DNA of 20,134 nt, taken from Trueperaceae bacterium (lineage in GTDB: Bacteria > Deinococcota > Deinococci > Deinococcales > Trueperaceae). Location: positions 1-20,134 of the forward strand of contig PXAU01000210.1 of the NCBI GenBank assembly GCA_003567075.1. Direction: 5' to 3'. Position numbers and translations under genes: made by a program. The notes under the pieces are model-generated. The model was not told where the DNA came from and searched no databases. It worked only from the letters and a program-made list of their open reading frames with translations. This document shows positions 14,427 through 20,134 of the stretch, one piece after another (position 1 is the stretch's first letter; every line of letters begins with the position of its first letter).

Positions 14427-15632
14427 TCAGGCGCCCAAGGCCGAGCGCAGCACCTCGATCACGTAGTCTTGGCGCGCTTCACCGAGGCTGGGGTAGAGCG
14501 GCAGCGAGAGCACCGTGGCGGCCGCGGCGCGCGCTCGCGAGAGGTCGCCGTGGACGCGACCGCCGTAGCGTTCGAGGGTGGTGGGGTAGTGGACGGCGGT
14601 GCCCACGCCGGCGCGCCGCAGGGCGGCTGCCACGTGATCGCGCCGACCCGCGCCGATGCGCACGGTGTACTGGTGGTAGACGTGCTCGCTCGAGGCGGGC
14701 GGCAGCACCAGGTCGGGCAGGTCAGCCAGGCCCGCGTCGTAGCGCGCCGCCAACCTGCGCCGGGTGACGTTCCAGGCGTCGAGATGCGGCAGCTTGACCC
14801 GCAGCGCCGCGGCCTGCAGCGCGTCAAGGCGGGAGTTGTAACCCAGTGTCTCGTGCTCATAACGGCGTTCGCTGCCATGGTTGCGCAGGCGTCGCGCGAA
14901 CGCCACCAGCGCCGCGTCGTCACTGACCAGGAGACCCGCGTCGCCCAAGGCGCCCAAGTTCTTGGTGGGGTAGAACGAGACCGCGCCGGCGTCCCCGAGC
15001 GTGCCCAGACGCCGCCCGGCCAAGGGTGAGGCGGTGGCCGCGCCGCCGCCGGTGGCCGCCTCCTGTGCGGCGCTTGCCGGCGCTTCGGCGCTGCCGAGCC
15101 CGCAGCGGCAGCCCACGCAGCGGTCCGGGTAGCGCGCGCCGAAGGCCTGCGCGGCGTCCTCGAGCAGGCGCAGCCCGTGCCGCTCGGCCAGCGCCAGCAG
15201 GGCCCCCATGGGCACGGCGTCGCCGTACAGATGGACCGGCACGATGGCCGCGGTCCGCGCGGTGAGGGCAGCCTCCACCAGGCCGGCGTCGAGCGTGAAC
15301 GAGTCCTCGGCCAGGTCCACGAACACCGGCACCGCCCCGACCAGTTGGATCGCCTCGCTGGTGGCGAAGAAGCTGAACGGCGAGGGGATCACTTCGTCAC
15401 CGGGCCCGATGCCCAGCGCGCGGAGCCCGATCACGAGCGCGTCCGTGCCCGAGTTGAGACCGACCGCGTGACCAGCGCCGAGGTACGCGGCGGCTTCCGC
15501 CTCGAAGGCCTCCACCTCGACCCCCAGCACCAACTGGCCGCTGTCGAGCACGCGCGCGATGGCTGCTTCGAGCGCGGGACGGAGCGCGGCGTGCTCGCTG
15601 GTGAGGTCGAGGACGGGCACGGTCATCGGCAT
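14427..15632 (-). CDS. DegT/DnrJ/EryC1-family sugar aminotransferase
   Basis: A 401-residue PLP-dependent enzyme of the family that puts an amino group on nucleotide-linked keto-sugars for surface polysaccharide or antibiotic synthesis. It shows the family order: VPVLDL near the start, GLNSGTDAL (59-66), GIGPGDEVIPSPFSFFAT (74-91), HLYGD (134-138), LEDAAQAFGARY (157-168), the PLP lysine Lys224 in SFYPTKNLGALGDAG, and C-terminal HYPTTLERYGG. An unusual insert of about 38 residues (about 169-206) lies between ARYPD and GRRLGTLGDAG; it begins with CVGCRCG and continues Ala/Gly-rich. The start ATG 15632 is 6 nt after a TGGTAGCAT promoter element, so it is leaderless. The sugar substrate is unknown, and no other sugar-nucleotide genes are adjacent. 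Confidence 0.92.
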   Translation of the reverse strand: MPMTVPVLDLTSEHAALRPALEAAIARVLDSGQLVLGVEVEAFEAEAAAYLGAGHAVGLNSGTDALVIGLRALGIGPGDEVIPSPFSFFATSEAIQLVGAVPVFVDLAEDSFTLDAGLVEAALTARTAAIVPVHLYGDAVPMGALLALAERHGLRLLEDAAQAFGARYPDRCVGCRCGLGSAEAPASAAQEAATGGGAATASPLAGRRLGTLGDAGAVSFYPTKNLGALGDAGLLVSDDAALVAFARRLRNHGSERRYEHETLGYNSRLDALQAAALRVKLPHLDAWNVTRRRLAARYDAGLADLPDLVLPPASSEHVYHQYTVRIGAGRRDHVAAALRRAGVGTAVHYPTTLERYGGRVHGDLSRARAAAATVLSLPLYPSLGEARQDYVIEVLRSALGA

Positions 15633-15638
15633 GGCGCG

Positions 15639-15647
15639 ATGCTACCA
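15639..15647 (-). promoter_or_regulatory. extended -10 of the aminotransferase gene (leaderless)
   Basis: Minus-strand TGGTAGCAT ends 6 nt before ATG 15632. The TAGCAT hexamer is identical to those before acyP and ssrA. Confidence 0.55.
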
Positions 15648-15707
15648 ACCGCGCCGGCACCCGGAGGCCGGCCCCGGGGTGCCCGGCCGCTGGCGCTCGT
15701 AGCGGGG

Positions 15708-15736
15708 TTGCCTGCCGCACCGACCTGTGCTTCACT
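15708..15736 (+). promoter_or_regulatory. metY-metX promoter with -35 and extended -10
   Basis: TTGCCT (15708-15713), 17-bp spacer, TGC-TTCACT (-10 at 15731-15736). This is one of the few promoters here with a recognisable -35. Predicted transcription start is near 15743, leaving a leader of about 48 nt that holds a strong Shine-Dalgarno sequence AAGGAGG at 15779-15785, 5 nt before ATG 15791. Confidence 0.5.
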
Positions 15737-15742
15737 GGTCGG
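15720..15742 (+). promoter_or_regulatory. palindrome spanning the metY -10, candidate operator
   Basis: CCGACC (15720-15725) and GGTCGG (15737-15742) form a perfect 6+6 inverted repeat separated by 11 bp that contain the whole -10. A dimeric repressor bound here would block RNA polymerase. Alternatively the arms could be chance in GC-rich DNA. No riboswitch-like structure was recognised in the leader. Confidence 0.4.
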
Positions 15743-15790
15743 CGTCGTCGGCCGATCGCGTGCCGCCGCAGGTGCGAGAAGGAGGCACGC

Positions 15791-17086
15791 ATGCCAGAGC
15801 ACGATGCGCCTGGCGACGCTCGCTTCGCGACCCGCCAGGTCCACGCCGGCAGCGTCCCAGACCCCGTCAGCGGCTCGCGGGCGCAGCCCATTCACGCCAC
15901 CAGCAGCTTCGTCTTCGACGACGCCGAGCACGCCGCGGCGCTCTTCGCCGGGGAACGGTCCGGGAACCAGTACGCCCGCATGCACAACCCCACCACGGCG
16001 GCCTTCGCCGCGCGCCTGGCCGCGCTCGAAGGTGGCGTGGCGGCGGTGGCGCTGGCCTCGGGGCAGGCCGCCAGCGCTGCCACGCTGCTGGCGCTGGCGC
16101 GACCGGGTGCCCGGGTGGTGTGCTCCAACCAGGTGTTCGGGGGCACCGACGCCTTGTTCCGACGCTGGTTGGTGCCCTGGGGCGTCGACCTGATGACGGC
16201 GCCGCCCGAGCCCGATGCGCTCGCCGCGGCCTTCGACGAGCGCACGGTGGCCTGCTGGGTCGAGAGCATCGCCAACCCGAGCGGCAGCGTGCCGGACCTG
16301 CCAGCCCTGGCCGAGCGCTGCGCCGCCGCTGGTGTGCCGCTGGTGGTCGACAACACCTGGGGCTGCGCCGGTTACCTGTGCCGGCCGCTCGCGCACGGTG
16401 CCGCGGCGGTGGTCCACTCGGCCACCAAGTGGATCGGCGGGCACGGCAGCTTCGTGGGCGGCGTGGTCGTCGACGGCGGCAGCTTCGATTGGAGCGCTGG
16501 TCGAGTGCCCGCGCTGTGCCAGCCGGACGCGCAGGGCCGCAGCCCGCAGGTGCGCTTCGGCGCAGCGGCGCTGGCCGGACGCGTGCACGAACTCGGCCTG
16601 TTCACGCTGGGCGCGACCCTGTCGCCCTTCGCGGCGTTCCTGGGGCTGCAGGGTCTGGAGACGCTCGACCTGCGGGTGCAACGCTCGTGTGACACGGCCC
16701 TGGTGCTCGCCCGCTGGCTCGCCGCCCAGCCGCAGGTGGAGCGCGTCGCGTACCCCGGCTTGGAGGACCACCCCAGCCACGCGGTGGCGCGGCGGGTCCT
16801 GCAGCACGGCTTCGGCGCCGTCGTGGCCTTCGACCTGGCTGAGCAGCGGCGCGCCCACGCCTGCTTGGACGCCTTCCGGTTGGTGTCGCACCTGGCCAAC
16901 ATCGGCGACGTTCGCAGCGTCGCCATCCATCCCTGGACCACGACCCACCGCAGCCTGAGCGAGGCCGCGCGACGCGCCGCCGGCGTGACGCCTGGACTCG
17001 TGCGGCTGTCGCTGGGCCTGGAGGATCCCGACGATCTGCGCGAGGACCTCGCGCAGGCGCTGCGGGCGGCGGCGGGGTCGGCGTGA
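15791..17086 (+). CDS. metY: O-acetylhomoserine sulfhydrylase-type Cys/Met metabolism PLP enzyme
   Basis: A 431-residue member of the Cys/Met-metabolism PLP family. It most likely joins sulfide to O-acetylhomoserine to give homocysteine. Motifs are ATRQVHAG near the start, QPIHATSSFVF (32-42), YARMHNPT (61-68, the Y.R..NPT phosphate-binding segment), ASGQAA (89-94), VVDNTW (185-190, with Asp187 for the pyridine nitrogen) and the PLP lysine Lys213 in HSATKWIGGHG. Length and the GGHGSFVGG stretch favour the sulfhydrylase branch over cystathionine lyases or synthases (usually about 380-400). ATG 15791 has the best ribosome binding site in the window (AAGGAGG). metX follows with a GTGA overlap, giving the two-step acylation/sulfhydrylation route in one operon. 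Confidence 0.93.
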   Translation: MPEHDAPGDARFATRQVHAGSVPDPVSGSRAQPIHATSSFVFDDAEHAAALFAGERSGNQYARMHNPTTAAFAARLAALEGGVAAVALASGQAASAATLLALARPGARVVCSNQVFGGTDALFRRWLVPWGVDLMTAPPEPDALAAAFDERTVACWVESIANPSGSVPDLPALAERCAAAGVPLVVDNTWGCAGYLCRPLAHGAAAVVHSATKWIGGHGSFVGGVVVDGGSFDWSAGRVPALCQPDAQGRSPQVRFGAAALAGRVHELGLFTLGATLSPFAAFLGLQGLETLDLRVQRSCDTALVLARWLAAQPQVERVAYPGLEDHPSHAVARRVLQHGFGAVVAFDLAEQRRAHACLDAFRLVSHLANIGDVRSVAIHPWTTTHRSLSEAARRAAGVTPGLVRLSLGLEDPDDLREDLAQALRAAAGSA

Positions 17087-18273
17087 AGGCCTCCCGGGGT
17101 GGACGCCGCCTGGTCCACGAGACCTGGGGTGATCACGCCGCGCTGCTGGCCCGTCACGAGGGCGGCCGCGACGGCAGCGTCGGCCTGGTCACGCCGCAGG
17201 TGATCGACGTGGCCACGCCCAACCACCCGCTGCAGCTGGAGAACGGCGCCAGCTTGCCCCACGTGGCGGTGGCGTACGAAGCCTACGGCGAACTCGACGC
17301 CAGCGGCCGCAACGCCGTGCTGGTGTGCCACGCGCTCACCGGCTCGGCCCACGCCGCCGGCCGCCACGAGGCCCGCGACGTGCCCGGTTGGTGGGACCCG
17401 CTGATCGGTCCCGGCAAGGCGCTCGACCCCCGCCGCCACTTCGTCGTCTGCAGCAACGTGCTGGGCGGCTGCTACGGCACCACCGGCCCCACCTCGCTCG
17501 ACACCACCACCGGGCACCCGTACGGCCCCACCTTCCCGCGCTTCACGATCCGCGACATGGTCACCGTGCAACGGCGCTTGCAGGATGCGCTGGGCGTGCG
17601 GTCGTGGCGCGCGGTGATCGGCGGCAGCATGGGTGGCATGCAAGCGCTCGAGTGGGCCGTGACGCACCCGGAGGACGTCCAGGGTCTGGTCGCGATCGCC
17701 ATCGGCGCGCGCCACAGCGCCTGGGCGATCGGTCTCAACGAGGTGGCGCGCCGCGCGATCATGGCCGACCCGACCTGGCAGGACGGACGCTACCCGCTGG
17801 AGCGGCAGCCCGAGGCGGGCTTGGGTCTGGCTCGCGCCATCGCCATGCTCAGCTACCGCTCGTTCGACTCGCTCGAGGCCAAGTTCGGCCGCGAGCGCCG
17901 CCCCGAGGACGACGACGCGCTCAGTTCCAGCTTCGAGATCGCCTCCTACCTCGGCTACCAGGGCGTGAAGCTGGTCCGGCGCTTCGACGCCAACACCTAC
18001 ATCGGCCTGACCCGGGCGATGGACGAGCACGACCTGTCCCAGGGTCGCGGGCGCTTGGACGAGGTGCTCGCCCGCGTGCAGGCGCGCGGCCTCGTGATGG
18101 GCATCCCGTCGGACGTGCTCTACCCCGAGGTGGAGCAGCGACGCCTGGTCGAGCTGCTGCCGCGCGCGCGCTACGAGCGCCTGGTCTCGCCGCACGGCCA
18201 CGACGGCTTCCTGATCGAGTACGCGCAACTCGCGGCGCACCTGCGCCGTTTCCTGACCGAACTCGGTGGCTGA
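17083..18273 (+). CDS. metX: homoserine O-acyltransferase
   Basis: A 396-residue alpha/beta-hydrolase-fold enzyme that acylates the homoserine hydroxyl, the first committed step to methionine; its product feeds the upstream metY enzyme. Motifs are VAYEAYGELD, HALTGSAH (oxyanion region), GCYGTTGP (130-137), the nucleophile elbow GGSMGGMQALEW (Ser182), SDVLYP (Asp344) and SPHGHDGFL (His373), forming the Ser-Asp-His triad. Whether it uses acetyl- or succinyl-CoA cannot be decided by motif alone; pairing with metY suggests acetyl. GTG 17083 overlaps the metY stop. The first about 33 residues precede the usual start of family homology, but no better in-frame start was found. It ends just before a 17-bp tandem repeat and converges on the ABC ATPase gene. 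Confidence 0.95.
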   Translation: MKASRGGRRLVHETWGDHAALLARHEGGRDGSVGLVTPQVIDVATPNHPLQLENGASLPHVAVAYEAYGELDASGRNAVLVCHALTGSAHAAGRHEARDVPGWWDPLIGPGKALDPRRHFVVCSNVLGGCYGTTGPTSLDTTTGHPYGPTFPRFTIRDMVTVQRRLQDALGVRSWRAVIGGSMGGMQALEWAVTHPEDVQGLVAIAIGARHSAWAIGLNEVARRAIMADPTWQDGRYPLERQPEAGLGLARAIAMLSYRSFDSLEAKFGRERRPEDDDALSSSFEIASYLGYQGVKLVRRFDANTYIGLTRAMDEHDLSQGRGRLDEVLARVQARGLVMGIPSDVLYPEVEQRRLVELLPRARYERLVSPHGHDGFLIEYAQLAAHLRRFLTELGG

Positions 18274-18275
18274 GG

Positions 18276-18350
18276 GCGCCGCGTAGCGGCCGGCGCCGCT
18301 ATGCCACGGGCGCCGCTATGCCACGGGCGCCGCTACGCCACGGGCGCCGC
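18276..18350. repeat. 17-bp tandem repeat, about 4.4 units, between convergent metX and ABC ATPase genes
   Basis: Units GCGCCGCTATGCCACGG at 18293-18309 and 18310-18326 are identical. The unit at 18327-18343 differs by one base (TAC for TAT). A partial unit follows (18344-18350), and a diverged one precedes in register (18276-18292). It starts 2 bp after the metX stop and runs into the last codons of the ABC gene. The TAG stop of that gene (18335-18333) is inside the third good unit, and each further unit carries another TAG in a shifted frame. It may be strand-slippage junk or part of a bidirectional stop signal, since GGCGCC self-pairs. Confidence 0.85.
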
Positions 18351-19904
18351 GCCATCGGTTCCCGCCGCCGCGTCGGCGGCAGGGAGGTCGGACAGTGTGG
18401 AACCGGCCATCAGCAGACCCAGACGCTCGGCCGAGGCCTCGGCCTGGGCGAGCTCGCCCATCAGGCGACCCTCGTACATCACCACGATGCGATCGGCGAG
18501 GCTCATGATCTCGTTCAGGTCGGCCGACACCAGCAGCACCGCCAACCCCGCGTCGCGGGCTCCCACGATCTGCCGGTGGATGAACTCGATCGCGCCGATG
18601 TCGACGCCGCGGGTCGGTTGGGCCAGCACCAGCACGCTGGGCGAGCGCTCCAACTCGCGCGCCACCACCAGCTTCTGCGCGTTTCCGCCTGAGTAGACCG
18701 AGGCGGCGAGGTCGATGGCGCGGGGCCGGACGTCGTACGCCTCGACGATCCGCTCGGCGTGGCGCTCGATCGTCTGTTGGTCCAAGAGGCCCAGGAAGCG
18801 CGCGTAGGGAGGCCGGTGGTGGTCGCCCAGCACGGCGTTCATGGCGGCCGTGTAGGACGCCACCAGCCCGCGTTCGTTGCGGTCTTCGGGAACGTGGGAG
18901 ACGCCCTGTTCGCGGCGCTGCCGGGCCGAACGCAGGCTGATGTCCTCGCCGTCGAGCAGCACGCTGCCGCTGTCCATCGGCCGCAAGCCGGTGATCGTCT
19001 CGACCAGCTCGGTCTGACCATTGCCTTCGATGCCCGCCACGCCGAGGATCTCGCCGGCGCGCACGCTGAAGCTGACGCCGTCCAGCAGGGGCGTGTGCTT
19101 GAGCGGGTGCCGCAGGCGCAGGTCGCGCACCTCGAGCCGCGCCTCCTCCGGCGCCGCCGGTCCCTTCTCCACCCGCAGCAGCACCTCGCGTCCCACCATC
19201 ATCGAGGCCAGCCGCCGCTGATCGGTCTCGGCGCGCGCCACCGTACCCACCATGCGCCCGTCGCGCATCACGCTCATGCGGTCGCACAGCGCCATCACCT
19301 CGTCGAGCTTGTGCGAGATGAACACCACGGCGTTGCCCTGCGCCGCGTACTCGCGCAGGAACTCGAACAGCCCGCGCGTCTCCTGCGGCGTCAGCACCGC
19401 GGTCGGCTCGTCCATCACCAGGATGCGCGCGTCACGGTAGAGCGTCTTCAGGATCTCCACCTGCTGCTGCAAGCCCAGCGGCAACTCGGCGATGGTGGTG
19501 TCGGGGTCCAGGTCGAAGCCGAAGCGCTCAATGAGGCCGCGGGTCTTGGTGCGCGCGCTGCGGTAGTCGAGCGCCGGGCCCAGGCGCGGTTCGGAGCCCA
19601 GCACCAGGTTCTCGGTCACGGTGAGCGGCTCGACCAGCATGAAGTGCTGGTGGACCATGCCGATGCCGAGGTCGATCGCATCGCGCGCGCTGCGGATCTC
19701 GACCAACCGGCCGTCGACGGCCACGCTGCCCTCGTCGGCCTGCTGCAGGCCGTAGAGCACCTTCATCAGGGTGCTCTTGCCGGCACCGTTCTCACCGATG
19801 AGGGCGTGGATCTCGCCCCACTCGAGGGTGAAGTCGACCTGGTCGTTGGCGAGCACGAGCGGGAAGCGCTTGACGATGCCGCGCATCTCGATCGCCGGAG
19901 GCAT
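18333..19904 (-). CDS. ABC transporter ATPase, nucleoside/ribose-type with two ATP-binding domains
   Basis: A 523-residue tandem ATPase like YufO/RnsB/NupA that energises BmpA-type nucleoside (or sugar) uptake at the inner membrane. Domain 1 has Walker A GENGAGKST (37-45), Q-loop VHQHFML (84-90), a divergent signature LPLGLQQQVEIL (141-152), Walker B ILVMDEP (161-167) and switch His198. Domain 2 has a degenerate Walker A GIEGNGQTEL (291-300), signature YSGGNAQK (404-411) and VLAQPTRGVD (426-435). VHQHFMLVEPLTVTEN is typical of the nucleoside-uptake branch. The start ATG 19904 lies 5 nt after a TGGTACCAT element. No permease or binding-protein gene is adjacent: metX converges downstream and ssrA diverges upstream, so the partners must be elsewhere. 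The last about 15 residues are Ala-rich and end within a tandem repeat. Confidence 0.94.
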   Translation of the reverse strand: MPPAIEMRGIVKRFPLVLANDQVDFTLEWGEIHALIGENGAGKSTLMKVLYGLQQADEGSVAVDGRLVEIRSARDAIDLGIGMVHQHFMLVEPLTVTENLVLGSEPRLGPALDYRSARTKTRGLIERFGFDLDPDTTIAELPLGLQQQVEILKTLYRDARILVMDEPTAVLTPQETRGLFEFLREYAAQGNAVVFISHKLDEVMALCDRMSVMRDGRMVGTVARAETDQRRLASMMVGREVLLRVEKGPAAPEEARLEVRDLRLRHPLKHTPLLDGVSFSVRAGEILGVAGIEGNGQTELVETITGLRPMDSGSVLLDGEDISLRSARQRREQGVSHVPEDRNERGLVASYTAAMNAVLGDHHRPPYARFLGLLDQQTIERHAERIVEAYDVRPRAIDLAASVYSGGNAQKLVVARELERSPSVLVLAQPTRGVDIGAIEFIHRQIVGARDAGLAVLLVSADLNEIMSLADRIVVMYEGRLMGELAQAEASAERLGLLMAGSTLSDLPAADAAAGTDGAAPVA

Positions 19905-19909
19905 GCGGC

Positions 19910-19918
19910 ATGGTACCA
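19910..19918 (-). promoter_or_regulatory. extended -10 of the ABC ATPase gene
   Basis: Minus-strand TGGTACCAT ends 5 nt before ATG 19904, one base closer than at the other leaderless genes. No -35 is seen. Confidence 0.45.
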
Positions 19919-19946
19919 GAGCGCGACCGCTGGCCGCGGGCCCTCG

Positions 19947-19955
19947 TGCTAGCAT
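19947..19955 (+). promoter_or_regulatory. extended -10, likely promoter of ssrA
   Basis: TGCTAGCAT on the plus strand. Predicted transcription start is near 19962, about 65 nt before the mature tmRNA 5' end, which would be trimmed by RNase P. No start codon follows at leaderless distance, as expected for an RNA gene. No -35 hexamer is evident. The 19905-20026 gap otherwise shows nothing recognisable. Confidence 0.5.
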
Positions 19956-20026
19956 GAGGGTCCGGTCGGGGACGAGCGTAGCCCGGGCTGGGCGCTTCAC
20001 CGGCGCGACGTTGGGGACCACGCCAT

Positions 20027-20134
20027 GGGGGCGACACGGTTTCGACGGGGTTCGCCGAGGGTGAGGCTGCGCGTCGCGGACGCAGCTGGCCGCGTCACCA
20101 AGCTGCAACGCCAACTAACTGGCAACCAGAACTA
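20027..20134 (+). ncRNA. ssrA: tmRNA, 5' part including the start of the tag frame, cut by the window edge
   Basis: The sequence from 20027 (GGGGGCGACACGGTTTCGAC, then GGGG..CGCCGAGGGTGAGGCTGCGCG) closely follows the 5' end of Thermus tmRNA: the tRNA-like acceptor strand and D-arm region. It is followed by the pseudoknot-1 region and CCAACTAACTGGCAACC. The tag reading frame appears to open at 20121 with GGC AAC CAG AAC TA., Gly-Asn-Gln-Asn-Tyr. tmRNA rescues stalled ribosomes and adds a proteolysis tag. The rest of the tag, the further pseudoknots and the 3' acceptor half lie beyond the window. Confidence 0.93.

Noticed and set aside
15661..15700. GC-rich inverted repeat (GGCCGG/CCGGCC type) as a terminator between the aminotransferase and metY genes
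   Set aside because: The genes are divergent, so no transcript should end there, and no T-run follows on either strand.
15743..15790. SAM or other riboswitch in the metY leader
   Set aside because: The predicted leader is only about 48 nt and shows no recognisable aptamer core; a protein operator is more plausible.
16372..18240. Minus-strand open frame of 622 codons opposite metY-metX
   Set aside because: Opposes two genes with complete catalytic motifs; composition is that of a shadow.
19905..20114. Extension of the ABC ATPase frame upstream to about 20114
   Set aside because: It would run antisense through the tmRNA gene and its leader; the ATPase domain begins right after ATG 19904.

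Overview
The window is GC-rich, packed with short-spaced or 4-base-overlapping genes, and rich in GTG starts. It most resembles the Deinococcota (Deinococcus/Thermus/Truepera relatives). Three things point there. (1) A tmRNA gene at the right edge has a 5' end very like that of Thermus, and its tag reading frame opens Gly-Asn-Gln-Asn-Tyr, the opening I recall for the Deinococcus tag. (2) Many genes have a TANNNT -10 element, usually extended by an upstream TGn, only 5-7 nt before the start codon, which is the leaderless-mRNA layout common in that phylum. (3) The envelope genes are those of a diderm.

Layout, left to right. Positions 1-2755 (minus) hold the N-terminal part of a very large TamB/AsmA-like lipid-transfer protein, divergent from a plus-strand operon acyP-trpC-SDR (2879-4849). 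After a repeat-bearing gap comes a pair of M16 metalloprotease-family subunits (4964-7524). The first has lost the zinc site and the second has kept it. Next is an Lpt-like envelope cluster (7592-11458): an LptA/OstA-like periplasmic protein, an LptD-like outer-membrane protein and an LptF/G-like permease. A bifunctional (p)ppGpp synthetase/hydrolase (rel) and a low-molecular-weight protein phosphatase follow (11514-14281).

On the minus strand, the signal recognition particle RNA (ffs, about 14255-14354) converges on and slightly overlaps the phosphatase. Upstream of it lies a DegT-family sugar aminotransferase (14427-15632), divergent from metY-metX (15791-18273), which make homocysteine from homoserine via an acylated intermediate. 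metX converges, across a 17-bp tandem repeat, on a nucleoside-type ABC ATPase (18333-19904, minus). That gene is divergent from ssrA (from about 20027, cut by the window edge).

Functional themes are envelope lipid traffic (TamB-like plus Lpt-like proteins), stringent response, methionine and tryptophan biosynthesis, and two universal quality-control/targeting RNAs (tmRNA and SRP RNA). The most interesting points are the Lpt-like cluster in a lineage usually described as lacking classical LPS, the consistent promoter/leaderless architecture, a possible leaderless leader peptide coupled to tamB, the overlap of SRP RNA with a coding region, and a palindrome spanning the metY -10. I saw no CRISPR array, insertion sequence, integrase, phage gene or tRNA.
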